Part shown: in pieces, positions 15,090-23,920 of the stretch
Position numbering within the stretch: position 1 is the first letter of the stretch
Layout of the letters: every line of letters starts with the position of its first letter
Origin: Saxibacter everestensis
GTDB lineage: Bacteria; Actinomycetota; Actinomycetes; Actinomycetales; Brevibacteriaceae
DNA: 64,000 nucleotides
Assembly: GCF_025787225.1 (NCBI RefSeq)
Contig: NZ_CP090958.1
Coordinates: 372,001-436,000, forward strand
Direction: 5' to 3'
Position numbers and translations under genes: made by a program
The notes under the pieces: model-generated
The model's database searches: none
What the model was told of the DNA's origin: nothing
The model's input: only the letters and a program-made list of their open reading frames with translations

Positions 15090-16469
15090 ATGACTTCCAC
15101 GCATGAAGATGCCGCGGTTCCAGGCGGCCCGGCGCTCACCCAGGAGCGCAAACTGGTTACGGAAATCCCCGGCCCACGCTCGGTCGAATTGCAGGCCCGC
15201 AAGTCGGCCGCAGTTGCCGCAGGTGTCAGCCAGACACTGCCTGTGTACATCACGGCAGCGGGCGGCGGAATCCTGCGCGATGTCGACGGCAATCAGCTGA
15301 TCGACTTCGGTGCCGGCATTGCCGTCGTCAACGTTGGTAACTCCGCACCCGAAGTTGTTTCCCGGGTACAGGACCAGGTTGCGCGATTTACCCACACCTG
15401 TTTCATGGTCACGCCGTACGAGGGATACATCGAGGTTGCCGAGGCGATCAATCGGCTGACTCCCGGCGACCATGCCAAGAAGACCGCACTCTTCAACTCC
15501 GGTGCCGAGGCAGTCGAGAATGCGGTGAAGATCGCGCGTCATGCCACCGGCCGAGACGCCGTTGTCGTATTCGATCACGCCTACCATGGCCGTACGAACC
15601 TGACCATGGCAATGACCGCGAAGAACATGCCGTACAAGGATGGCTTCGGTCCCTTCGCCGGCGAAATCTACCGCGCTCCGATGTCGTACCCCCTGCGCGA
15701 CAATGACGCGGCCGGCACCAAGCTCTCCGGCGCTGACGCCGCGAAGCGTGCCATCTCGATGATCGAAAAGCAGGTCGGGGCCAAGAACCTCGCCGCAATC
15801 GTGATTGAACCGATCCAGGGCGAGGGCGGCTTCATCGTTCCCGCTCCCGGATTCCTGCCGACCCTGGTCGAGTGGGCGAAGGAAAACGGAGTGGTCTTTG
15901 TCGCCGACGAGGTCCAGACCGGCTTCGCCCGCACCGGACAGCTGTTCGCCTGTGAAGACGAGAACATCGTTCCCGACCTGATGACTGTGGCCAAGGGAAT
16001 CGCCGGCGGCCTGCCGCTGGCAGCGGTGACCGGCCGCGCCGAAATCATGGACGCCGTGCACGGCGGCGGCCTGGGCGGAACCTACGGCGGCAACCCGGTC
16101 GCCTGCGCCGCGGCTCTTGGCGTGATCGCGACGATCGAAAAGGAAGACCTGATCGGCAAGGCCGCGCACATCGGCGAGCTGATGACCGAGCGGCTGACCA
16201 CGATGAAGGGGAAGTTCCCGGTCATCGGCGACCTGCGTGGACGCGGCGCAATGATCGCCATCGAGATCACCAAGCCGGGAACCATCGAGCCAGATGCTGC
16301 GACCACAGCTGCGGTGGCCAAGGCCGCGCACGCTGCCGGTCTGCTGGTGCTGGTCACCGGAACGTACGGAAACGTGCTGCGCTTCCTGCCGCCGCTGGTT
16401 ATCTCGGACGACCTGCTTAACGAGGGCCTGGACATCCTGGACGAGGCGTTCGCCGCCATCGTCGAATAG
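15090..16469 (+). CDS. gabT: 4-aminobutyrate aminotransferase
   Basis: This 459-residue fold-type-I PLP enzyme of class III moves the amino group of GABA to 2-oxoglutarate, giving succinate semialdehyde. Visible features include NSGAEAVENAVKIAR for phosphate binding, the cofactor Asp273 in ADEVQTG and the Schiff-base lysine Lys302 in TVAKGIAGG. The GGTYGGNPVACAAA motif is also present. Length fits the actinobacterial GabT group. No ribosome-binding site precedes the ATG, but TAATCT lies 7 bp upstream, suggesting a leaderless transcript. No succinate-semialdehyde dehydrogenase gene (gabD) is adjacent; it must be elsewhere if the pathway is complete. A strong hairpin follows. Confidence 0.93.
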   Translation: MTSTHEDAAVPGGPALTQERKLVTEIPGPRSVELQARKSAAVAAGVSQTLPVYITAAGGGILRDVDGNQLIDFGAGIAVVNVGNSAPEVVSRVQDQVARFTHTCFMVTPYEGYIEVAEAINRLTPGDHAKKTALFNSGAEAVENAVKIARHATGRDAVVVFDHAYHGRTNLTMAMTAKNMPYKDGFGPFAGEIYRAPMSYPLRDNDAAGTKLSGADAAKRAISMIEKQVGAKNLAAIVIEPIQGEGGFIVPAPGFLPTLVEWAKENGVVFVADEVQTGFARTGQLFACEDENIVPDLMTVAKGIAGGLPLAAVTGRAEIMDAVHGGGLGGTYGGNPVACAAALGVIATIEKEDLIGKAAHIGELMTERLTTMKGKFPVIGDLRGRGAMIAIEITKPGTIEPDAATTAAVAKAAHAAGLLVLVTGTYGNVLRFLPPLVISDDLLNEGLDILDEAFAAIVE

Positions 16470-16503
16470 GGCACTCAGGCGCCGGCACTAACTTCGGCAC
16501 CCG

Positions 16504-16542
16504 GCAGATCGCCTCGGACCAAACTGGTCCGGGGCGATCTGC
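16504..16542 (+). terminator. Terminator downstream of gabT
   Basis: The arms GCAGATCGCCTCGGACC and GGTCCGGGGCGATCTGC pair almost perfectly around a short AAACT loop and are followed by TTTGTG. The hairpin sits 34 bp after the gabT stop. Confidence 0.85.
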
Positions 16543-16692
16543 TTTGTGCTCGGCCCGGAGTACAAATGCATGTGCTGGCCACGCGTTCGCAATCTACGCG
16601 CCGTCTGACTGCAGTTGGGTGTTCTCACGTAGTCTGCGAAGGCCCAGCGGATACGACCTCCCTGGATTGCCGGTTGGGCGCCGGGTGCAGGA

Positions 16693-16962
16693 GTGTGGGA
16701 TTTGCAAAACAGTGCTGATCAGAACCGTCGTCCTGAAGAGGGCGACATCGTGGCAGCTCAGCCAAACTCGAAGCGGGCCAGGATCAAGGCACGAATCGGT
16801 AGAACGGGACTCATCATCGGTGAGTTGACTATGTATGACAGTCAGAACCAGGCATACGTCGATGACCGCAACGGAGAGCCGCATGTTGTTGACGCCCGCC
16901 GAATTCGACTGGCAACTGAGCTCGAGAAGCTGAATTCCGGGTACGAGGACTTGGACTTCTGA
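16693..16962 (+). CDS. Small hypothetical protein
   Basis: This 89-residue frame starts at a GTG (16693). The protein is charged and soluble, with a basic middle (KRARIKARIGRTG), a compact segment containing GELTMYDSQNQAYVDD and VVDARRIRLATELEK, and an acidic C-terminus (YEDLDF). No family is recognised. Codon use is only moderately GC-rich at third positions, so the coding call is cautious. No clear ribosome-binding site is seen at the GTG, and a later GTG (16750) could be the start. It stands alone between the gabT terminator and a non-coding gap. Confidence 0.45.
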   Translation: MWDLQNSADQNRRPEEGDIVAAQPNSKRARIKARIGRTGLIIGELTMYDSQNQAYVDDRNGEPHVVDARRIRLATELEKLNSGYEDLDF

Positions 16963-17430
16963 TTTTCTAGCCCATTCCGGTCAAGTGACCAGGGTGAGGT
17001 GCCGCCCGGATTAGGTTCCGGGTGACGCCTCTTGTCCGGTGACCGGGGAGCCGTGCTTATTGACGCGCACAGTCTGGGGTACCGCTCGCCGGGAATATGG
17101 CGGCTTGGTTAACGCAGTGCCGCGCCTTCAGCGGTAGTCGGGGTCGAGCACCATCCGTGCCGTGGGCTCATAAATGCAGGTGCTGGCCGATGTTGCGGGC
17201 TGTTTTCCGCTCGCATCGTGAGATTTCGAGGGTTACTTGCCGGTTAGCTCCTGCAAACCTCGGCGCGACCCCGTGGATATCAGCTGGGTAGCCGCTGCAG
17301 CCTCGGCGCGAACCCGTAGATCTCGGCGCGACTCGGCGCAACCTCGTACCGAGTGGCTCATGCCCCAGTGAGCACACCTGCGAGCTGGCTCACGCCCGTC
17401 GTCGGGAAGTTTCGTCCTGGCTGTGACGTT
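16963..17430. other. 468-bp gap without a supported gene
   Basis: No convincing coding frame is present. The right half (about 17255-17335) contains the decamer CTCGGCGCGA several times in degenerate spacing, as if built from eroded short duplications. Two gene-like short frames are low-complexity and judged spurious. Confidence 0.5.
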
Positions 17431-18516
17431 ATGGCAATCGTGAGTCATGACGAAGTTCGGAAGAACCCCCTGAAACTTTCCGCCCTCGATCTTGTGCCGG
17501 TGCGCACGGACCAGACCACCGGCTCGGCGCTCGCCGCCTCGGTGGATGTGGCACAGGCGGCCGATGCTGCCGGTTACACCCGGTATTGGGTGGCGGAGCA
17601 TCACAATATGCCGGCGGTTGCGGCTACGTCGCCTCCGGTGGTGATCTCGCATCTGGCCGCGCGCACCGAACGCATCCGGGTCGGCTCGGGCGGCGTCATG
17701 CTGCCCAATCACGCCCCGCTCGCGGTTGCGGAACAGTTCGCGTTGCTCGAGGCCGCTTACCCGGACCGGATCGATCTGGGCATCGGTCGCGCACCGGGGA
17801 GTGATCCGGTGACCTCGATGGCGCTCCGAGGGCACGTGGGCCAAGGCACCGACCAGGACCCTGTGCAGAAGTTTCCCGAGTACGTCGCGGACGTGATAGC
17901 GCTGATGAGCGCGCGCGGCGTCAACGTGCCGATGCGTGGCGGATCGAACTACGTCCTGCGCGCGACGCCGAACGCGGTGTCGGAACCGAAGGTATGGCTG
18001 CTCGGCTCATCCGGCTATTCCGCGCAGCTCGCAGCGGCTAACGGGATGCCATACGTCTTCGCCCATCACTTTGCCGGCCAGGGAACCGCGGCGGCGCTGC
18101 AGGCCTACCGCAGCCAGTTCCGGCCGAGCGACCTGGCAGCGCGGCCGACGACGTTCCTGACGGTCAACGCGGTCGTCGCCGAAAGCGACGATGAGGCACG
18201 CGAACTTGCGCTTCCGCAATTGCAGGCAATGGCCAGGTTGCGCAGCGGCGAGCCACTCCAACCGCTGGCCCTCGTGCAGGACGCAGCCGACACATCGTTG
18301 CCGGCGCAGCAACTGGCGTTGATCGAAGGAATGCGACAGCACTGGATCATCGGCACGCCGTCCAATGCGGCAGGCCAGCTGCGGCAGCTCGCCAAAACCT
18401 TCGGGGTCGACGAGGTGATGGTCAATCCAGTCGCCTCGGCTCACCGCGGTGAACCGGCTGACTCCGCGGAAGCGAGGGTGCAGACTCTGCGTTTGCTCGG
18501 CAAGGAACTGCTTTAA
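17431..18516 (+). CDS. LLM-class flavin-dependent oxidoreductase
   Basis: This 361-residue protein of the luciferase-like monooxygenase family belongs to the MsnO8-like subgroup. Diagnostic stretches are LSALDLVPVRTDQTTGSALA near the start and RYWVAEHHNMPAVAATSPPV. These are followed by VGSGGVMLPNHAPLAVAEQF, LIDLGIGRAPG-type sequence and the closing EVMVNPVASAHR-like region. Such enzymes use FMN or F420; the cofactor cannot be decided here. The ATG at 17431 was chosen because the upstream part of the frame is unlike the family. No good ribosome-binding site is visible. It stands alone; no operon partner indicates a substrate. Confidence 0.85.
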   Translation: MAIVSHDEVRKNPLKLSALDLVPVRTDQTTGSALAASVDVAQAADAAGYTRYWVAEHHNMPAVAATSPPVVISHLAARTERIRVGSGGVMLPNHAPLAVAEQFALLEAAYPDRIDLGIGRAPGSDPVTSMALRGHVGQGTDQDPVQKFPEYVADVIALMSARGVNVPMRGGSNYVLRATPNAVSEPKVWLLGSSGYSAQLAAANGMPYVFAHHFAGQGTAAALQAYRSQFRPSDLAARPTTFLTVNAVVAESDDEARELALPQLQAMARLRSGEPLQPLALVQDAADTSLPAQQLALIEGMRQHWIIGTPSNAAGQLRQLAKTFGVDEVMVNPVASAHRGEPADSAEARVQTLRLLGKELL

Positions 18517-18582
18517 GGCATTTTTCGGCCGGAGGGAGGGTTGAGGCTCGGTGGGAGGCTTAAAGCCGCACAATCGACTGCT

Positions 18583-18663
18583 AACCCTCCCAGCGCCGGT
18601 GCGGCTTGGGTCTAGCGACCCACAACCCTCCCAGCGCCGGTGCGGCCTGGGACTAACGACCCA
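18583..18663. repeat. 40-bp tandem duplication between convergent genes
   Basis: Two copies (18583-18622 and 18624-18663) differ at three positions. Each contains CCCAGCGCCGGTGCGGC, which can fold into a small hairpin ending in TGGG. The pair lies between the flavin oxidoreductase and pepN, which converge here, so it may act as a bidirectional transcription end. Confidence 0.7.
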
Positions 18664-18676
18664 GTTACCCGCTGAG

Positions 18677-21352
18677 CTACTGCGCCGCTCGTTGCGCCCG
18701 TTCAAGCTCATCGCGGCCTTCGATGATCAGCCGGCGCAGCCCAGCGGGTGCTTCCTGGTGGCCGTCCAGCCAGGACTGCGCCCGATGCGCAGCGCGGGCC
18801 TTGTCGGCTGCCCAGTGCGGAAAAAGCCCGGCGACGAGACGGCGGGAGATCTCGATGCTGCGGCTTGACCATACGGGTTCCAGCATGTCGAAGTATCGTC
18901 CGACGTAGTCCTGGATCAGATGCCACCCCGCCGGATGCACGAATCCCGAGATCGTTGCCGAAAGCAGGTCATTGCTCAGCGTGTCGTGTTCGACCGCCGC
19001 CGACCAGGCACGCGAGCGGACGATGGGCAACGGCCGGCTTGCCCGGGCGCGCACCGCATGCTGTTCACCCGAGCTGGTGCTGTCCTCGGCCCGTTCGGCC
19101 GCGATATCGTCCAGGTCCGCGTATCCGGTCGCGGTAAGCGCGGTCAGCGCCGCCCAGCGCAGCTCGGTATCGACCTTCAGCCCGGCGAGCGCCGTGGTCT
19201 CCCGGCCAGCGCCGGCGTCCGCATCGATCGGCAACCTGAGCAGCGCCTGCAGCAGCGTCCGGGAAGCTGTTATTGCAGGGGTCTCCGCACTACCGGACGT
19301 CGCACCGGTTGCCCCATAGCCGGCGCCGGATGGCACCCTGCCGGTAAGCCGGATGACGAAAAGCATGGTGTCGAGCTGCCGGTCTGATCCAGGCTGCGCG
19401 GTGGACAGCGCATCGAGAGCGCTGCAGAGCGTGTTGTCGACGGCATCGAGGTGGAACTCGCGGGGCACGAAATGATCGATTGCCTGAATCACCTGATCCT
19501 GCACGGTGGCGAGCAGACTCGGATCCGTTTCGTGCACCAGGTGCCGATCTGCCAGCTCGAGGAAGTCTCCGGCCGGAAGCACCGCGTCCCTGGTCGCGTT
19601 CCACAGGATCGACCAGATCAGGGCCCGCGGCATTGTCGCGGTCAGCCGGAACAGATGTCGTCGGACGGTGCCAAGCGATTGATCGTCGAGCCGAACCTTG
19701 GCGAACGTCAGATCGTCGTCATTGACGATGACGAGCGCGGGTCGTTTGCGGTCGCTCAGGTCGGGAATCTCGGTGTACGGCCCGGCAATATCCACCTCGG
19801 AACGGTGTGTCCGGCGAAGCTCGTTTCGAACCAGTTCGTAGAAGCCAATGGCGATCCGGTGCGGCCGCGGAGCGTCTTCGCCGGTGGTGGGGTCCACCGC
19901 TTCCTGGCGGATCACGAAAGATGTGATCACGCCGGCATCGTCGGTGGATATCTCCGGGATCAAAGTTGAGGTTCCGGCGGTCTGCAGCCAGGAGTCCGCC
20001 CATTCACGAACGTCCCGGTCACCCGCGCCGTGTTCCATCGCCTTCAGGAAGTCGACCAGCGTAGTGTTCCCGAATGCATGGTCGCGGAAATACTGCCGGG
20101 CACCGGAGAAGAAGGCCTCCCGGCCAACAAAGCTGACCAGCTGTTTGAGGACGGCGGCTCCCTTTGCGTAGGTGATGCCATCGAAATTCAGCTTCGCCGC
20201 CTCGACATCCGGAATGTCGGCGACGATCGGATGTGTCGTCGGCAGCTGGTCCTGTTTATACGCCCAGGCCTTGCGACGGTTGGCGAAGGTGACCCAGGAA
20301 TTTTTCCACCTGGTGGCTTCCGCAACTGCCAGCGAACCCATGTAGTCGGCGAAGGACTCCTTGAGCCACAGGTCGTCCCACCATTGCATCGTGACCAGAT
20401 CGCCGAACCACATGTGCGCCATTTCGTGCATTATCACGTTGGCCCGGCGTTCCCGATCGGCCTCGGTGGCGGTCGAATGAAAGACAAAGCTCTCGGCAAA
20501 CGTCACCAGTCCCGGATTTTCCATCCCGCCGAGGTTGTATTCCGGGGCGAACAGCTGATCGTACTTGCCCCAGGGGTAGGGGTAGTCGAAAGCACCATGG
20601 AAGAACTGCATTCCAGCCTTCGTCACCTCGAAGATCTCATCTGCATCGAGGTATTTCGCCAGCGACGCGCGGACCGTGGCACCCAGTTCGATCGACAGCT
20701 GCTGGCCGTCCGACGTGGTCGACGTCCAGGTATCGGTGAAACGTGTCCACGGCCCGGCGGCGATACAGGTGATGTAGCTGGACAGGCGTTCTGTCGCCGG
20801 GAATTCCCAGGCAGCAGTGGCGTTGGTGACGCGCTGGGGCTCCGGGGCGGCCGAATTCGACAGCACCAGCCAGTCGTCGGGAGCGACGATGGTGAAGCTG
20901 AACCGGGCCTTGAGGTCAGGCTGGTCGAAATTCGCGAACACCCGGCGCGCGTCTGTCGGTTCGAACTGCGTGTATAGATAGGTCTCGCCGTCTGCCGGGT
21001 CGACGAAGCGGTGCAGGCCTTCGCCGGTGCGTGAGTAATTGGCCCGGGCGTGCACCCACAGGGAGTTCTCGCCCTGCACGATGCCGGGGATGGTGATCCG
21101 CGCTCCGTCGAAGACGGCATCCGGATCAAGCCGCTTCCCATTGAGTTCGACGACCCGTACCTCCGCCGCAATCAGGTCAATGAACGTGGTCGCGGCCTCC
21201 GTGGCGTGGAAGCGGATCGTGGTGACCGAGTCATAGCCGGTCTCTTCGGGGTCACGGCCTTCACTGAGATCGAGGGCGACGTGGTAGCTGTCGATGTCGA
21301 GGATCCGACTCCGCTCAGCGGCTTCTGCTCGGCTCAGATTTGAATTGCTCAC
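18677..21352 (-). CDS. pepN: Aminopeptidase N (M1 family metallopeptidase)
   Basis: This 891-residue cytosolic zinc aminopeptidase removes N-terminal amino acids from peptides. The exopeptidase motif GGMEN is at about residues 275-279. The zinc site HEMAH is at residues 309-313, with the third ligand Glu332 in LWLKESFADYMG. The C-terminal half is the ERAP1-like helical domain. Length is slightly above the usual 850-870 residues. The GTG at 21352 was chosen because it begins the family-like SNSNLSRAEAAERS segment; sequence further upstream in frame is arginine/proline-rich and not family-like. It converges on the flavin oxidoreductase and is divergent from the membrane protein at 21481. Confidence 0.9.
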   Translation of the reverse strand: MSNSNLSRAEAAERSRILDIDSYHVALDLSEGRDPEETGYDSVTTIRFHATEAATTFIDLIAAEVRVVELNGKRLDPDAVFDGARITIPGIVQGENSLWVHARANYSRTGEGLHRFVDPADGETYLYTQFEPTDARRVFANFDQPDLKARFSFTIVAPDDWLVLSNSAAPEPQRVTNATAAWEFPATERLSSYITCIAAGPWTRFTDTWTSTTSDGQQLSIELGATVRASLAKYLDADEIFEVTKAGMQFFHGAFDYPYPWGKYDQLFAPEYNLGGMENPGLVTFAESFVFHSTATEADRERRANVIMHEMAHMWFGDLVTMQWWDDLWLKESFADYMGSLAVAEATRWKNSWVTFANRRKAWAYKQDQLPTTHPIVADIPDVEAAKLNFDGITYAKGAAVLKQLVSFVGREAFFSGARQYFRDHAFGNTTLVDFLKAMEHGAGDRDVREWADSWLQTAGTSTLIPEISTDDAGVITSFVIRQEAVDPTTGEDAPRPHRIAIGFYELVRNELRRTHRSEVDIAGPYTEIPDLSDRKRPALVIVNDDDLTFAKVRLDDQSLGTVRRHLFRLTATMPRALIWSILWNATRDAVLPAGDFLELADRHLVHETDPSLLATVQDQVIQAIDHFVPREFHLDAVDNTLCSALDALSTAQPGSDRQLDTMLFVIRLTGRVPSGAGYGATGATSGSAETPAITASRTLLQALLRLPIDADAGAGRETTALAGLKVDTELRWAALTALTATGYADLDDIAAERAEDSTSSGEQHAVRARASRPLPIVRSRAWSAAVEHDTLSNDLLSATISGFVHPAGWHLIQDYVGRYFDMLEPVWSSRSIEISRRLVAGLFPHWAADKARAAHRAQSWLDGHQEAPAGLRRLIIEGRDELERAQRAAQ

Positions 21353-21480
21353 CAAACTAGTCAAACACTTCTTTGCCGGATCGTGTGAGTTTCGTGTGCC
21401 GAAACTTGCCGGCGGCAAACTGGGATGCAATCCCGGACGGAAAGCGGCATTGCGACCGTCGGATAGGGCAGAGTAGTGCC

Positions 21481-22596
21481 GTGAGCACTTCGTCGACCCA
21501 GTTCTACCAGGCCTACCGGCAGGCGCTGCTGGTGCTGAAAAACCGCTGGCGGCAGGGAATCCGCAGAATCCAGGGCCGGTTCGGGCAGCTACTGCAGGCC
21601 GCGCTGGCTGCCACGTGCGCTTACGCCTTCGCCGTTTTTGTGCTGGGACACCAGTACCCATTCCTCGCGGCGGTTGCCGCCGCAGTCGGTGTCGGCGTGG
21701 TTGCCGATCTTCGGGTGCGCCGGGCGATCGAGTTCAGCATCGGCGCCGTGCTTGGAGTGACTGTTGGCGAGGTGATGGTCCACCTGCTCGGCACCGGGGT
21801 CTGGCAGATATTCGTCGTCATGATGCTTACCTTCCTGGTTGCCCAGATGCTCAACAGCGGCGCGCTGTTCACCATGCAGTTCGGCATCCAGTCGATCTAC
21901 GTCGTCGTGGTGCCGGCAACTACGGGCAGTGCACCGTTCGAACGGACACAGGATGCCGTGGTCGGCGGCGTCGTCGCCCTCCTGGTGGCGGGCCTGATGC
22001 CGCGTGATCCCCGGCGTGAACCACGACGAAACGCTTCAGCGCTGTTGCGTGAGATCGCGGAGATCCTGGACGAGCTGTCGGACGCCGCCCGTCGCTCCGA
22101 CCCGCATGCCGCCGAGCGGGCACTGACCCGGGGCCGGGATAGCCAAGGGCTGGTGGAGAACTGGGAGAAGTCGGCCAAGATCGCGCAGGAGGCGGCCAGG
22201 ATATCGCCGGCTCAGCGACGGCATGCCGCGGAAGTCAGCCGTCTGGCCCGGGCGTGCGAGTACGCGGATCGGGCCATGCGGCTTGTCCGGGTGGTCGCCC
22301 GACGGATGCAGAGCGCGGCGGCCGAAGGCGTGCCGCGACCCAAACTGGCAGACGCCGTCAGCACAATGGCCGAAGGTGCCCGTGAGTTGAACCAGGCGTT
22401 GCTGAAGGGCAGCTCACGCGAGGAGGCGCAGCGGATCTTGAGTGAGGCAGCGGCGATCCTCGACCCCCGGAACCTGACTGTCAAGGACCTGCAGGGCGAC
22501 AGCCTCGTGCTGCTGCTGCGTCCGATGGCCGTCGACCTGCTGCAGGCCGCCGGACTCACCAGCTCGGCCGCGGTCAAACGGCTTCCCGACCTCTAG
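21481..22596 (+). CDS. FUSC/aromatic-acid-exporter-like membrane protein
   Basis: This 371-residue protein has an amphipathic N-terminus, then about six hydrophobic helices (residues about 40-175). One of these is AAVAAAVGVGVVADLRVRRAIE, in two parts here: AAVAAAVGVGVVAD and LRVRRAIE. These match the FUSC or ArAE_1 membrane domain. A long helical, charged cytoplasmic region follows with ARACEYADRAMRLVRVVARR. Related proteins export aromatic carboxylates or are of unknown function. The GTG at 21481 was chosen as it gives a compact leader before the first helix. It is divergent from pepN. No transported substrate is indicated by the context. Confidence 0.75.
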   Translation: MSTSSTQFYQAYRQALLVLKNRWRQGIRRIQGRFGQLLQAALAATCAYAFAVFVLGHQYPFLAAVAAAVGVGVVADLRVRRAIEFSIGAVLGVTVGEVMVHLLGTGVWQIFVVMMLTFLVAQMLNSGALFTMQFGIQSIYVVVVPATTGSAPFERTQDAVVGGVVALLVAGLMPRDPRREPRRNASALLREIAEILDELSDAARRSDPHAAERALTRGRDSQGLVENWEKSAKIAQEAARISPAQRRHAAEVSRLARACEYADRAMRLVRVVARRMQSAAAEGVPRPKLADAVSTMAEGARELNQALLKGSSREEAQRILSEAAAILDPRNLTVKDLQGDSLVLLLRPMAVDLLQAAGLTSSAAVKRLPDL

Positions 22597-22643
22597 CCGC
22601 GCACTCTAAGCTCGCTGTCAGCCACGTTCGGTAGGCTTGTGCC

Positions 22644-22988
22644 ATGATTGGTCAAGCGCAATCCTGGTTGTTTCTGATCCTTGCATTCGTGCTGTTCGCC
22701 GTCGAGGTCTTCGCCCTGGTCGAAGCACTCCGGCACAGTAAGGACAGCTACGTGAGCGCGGGCAAGCGGACCAAGACGTTCTGGGCATCGATTGTGGGTG
22801 CCGCAACTTTGATCGGATTTCTCGGGTTGCCGTTCAGCGGGGTGTCGCTGCAGGTGCTTGGCATCCTGAGCATCGTCGGCTTCGTCGCTGCCGCCGTTTT
22901 CCTTGCCGATGTCCGTCCTGCGCTACGCGCCGTCGGCGGCAAGGGGCGTAGCCGGGACAGAAATCAGGGGCCGTACGGCGGCTGGTAG
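22644..22988 (+). CDS. DUF2516 family membrane protein
   Basis: This 114-residue protein has three or four hydrophobic segments: LFLILAFVLFAVEVFALVEA, WASIVGAATLIGFLGLP and VLGILSIVGFVAAAVFLADV. The signature HSKDSYVSAGKRTKTFW lies between the first two and VRPALR near the end. This matches DUF2516, a small actinobacterial membrane protein of unknown role often found near the mshA-senX3 region. The C-terminus is a short basic cytoplasmic tail. Confidence 0.85.
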   Translation: MIGQAQSWLFLILAFVLFAVEVFALVEALRHSKDSYVSAGKRTKTFWASIVGAATLIGFLGLPFSGVSLQVLGILSIVGFVAAAVFLADVRPALRAVGGKGRSRDRNQGPYGGW

Positions 22989-23101
22989 CCGTACAGCGCA
23001 TCGACCGAGCGCTTGGTGGGCCGCCGACCGGGTGTCGAGCAGGCCGGTTAAACCGGGCCGCTCACCGCGCCGAGTGGGTATCGAGCGCCGCCTCGTACGC
23101 T

Positions 23102-23896
23102 ATGAAGACTATGTCTGACGCCATTTTGAGCACGCCCGCGTTCGTGGAGCAGTACGGAACGGGTAAACCGGTCACCCTGTTCGCCCACGGTTTCGGTGGA
23201 TCGATTCGGGACACGCGACCGTTTGGCACCGGAGTCTCCGGCACACGCGCCTTCATGCATTTTCGTGGCCATGGCGGACGGCCCGCCCCGAGTTCGCGAT
23301 GGACGTACGAAGAGCTTGCGGGTGAGTTGCGCGCCGCAGCCGATGGCGTCGAAGCAACCCGGGCGCTGGGCGTCTCGATGGGAGCCGGTGCGCTGGCCCG
23401 GATGCTCGCCGACTCGCCGGATCGTTTCGAGAAGGCCGCCTTCGTGCTCCCTGCCGTGCTGGACGGCACAACCCGCAGCGCTGGGCGTACCCGGATGATG
23501 TCGCGGGTCGATCGAATGGTCGAGCTCGCGGCGCGGCATGACACCGCCGGGATCGCGCAGCAACTCGCCTTGCGGGAGCCGGAGGAAGTCCGGGCCGTGC
23601 CTGCAGCCCAAGCCTGGTTTGAGCATCAGGCCGAACTCATCGTTAACAGCGACGCGCGCTTCGGCCTGACCCTGCCGAGCGAGCGTGCGGTAGATTCCGC
23701 TGCCGCACTTGGCGCGGTACAGGCGAGGACTCTCGTCCTCACGCACGAGGATGATGAAGCGCACCCGGTCGAAGTAGCCGAGGCCTACGCTGCGGCATTG
23801 CCGAATGCAGAGCTGGTTGTGCTGCCCGCCGGATCTATTTTGTGGCTCGGACGAAGCAAAATCCGCGAAATCATCAACGGGTTCCTCAACGATTAA
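23102..23896 (+). CDS. Alpha/beta hydrolase
   Basis: This 264-residue alpha/beta-hydrolase-fold protein has the oxyanion-hole strand LFAHGFGGSIRDTRPF. The nucleophile elbow GVSMGAGA has Ser92, and the acidic residue is probably in THEDDEAHPVEV. The usual C-terminal catalytic His is not evident: the region reads VLPAGSILWLGRSKIREIIN, so activity may be altered. The ATG at 23102 has TACGCT immediately upstream, suggesting a leaderless start; an ATG three codons later is possible. It ends 24 bp before the convergent methyltransferase-like gene. Confidence 0.78.
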   Translation: MKTMSDAILSTPAFVEQYGTGKPVTLFAHGFGGSIRDTRPFGTGVSGTRAFMHFRGHGGRPAPSSRWTYEELAGELRAAADGVEATRALGVSMGAGALARMLADSPDRFEKAAFVLPAVLDGTTRSAGRTRMMSRVDRMVELAARHDTAGIAQQLALREPEEVRAVPAAQAWFEHQAELIVNSDARFGLTLPSERAVDSAAALGAVQARTLVLTHEDDEAHPVEVAEAYAAALPNAELVVLPAGSILWLGRSKIREIINGFLND

Positions 23897-23920
23897 TTCC
23901 CGACGTCTCGTCCCTCACGA

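Noticed and set aside
15033-16331. 432-codon open frame antisense to gabT
   Set aside because: It lies entirely opposite a conserved enzyme gene and has no recognisable motifs.
17097-17291. 64-codon frame in the non-coding gap before the flavin oxidoreductase
   Set aside because: Composition is Arg/Ala/Trp-biased without motif, and part of the frame lies in degenerate CTCGGCGCGA repeats.
18640-18700. tRNA-like string (AGTAGCTCAGCGGGTAA on the minus strand)
   Set aside because: It overlaps the pepN stop codon. No acceptor stem, anticodon arm or T-arm can be formed around it.
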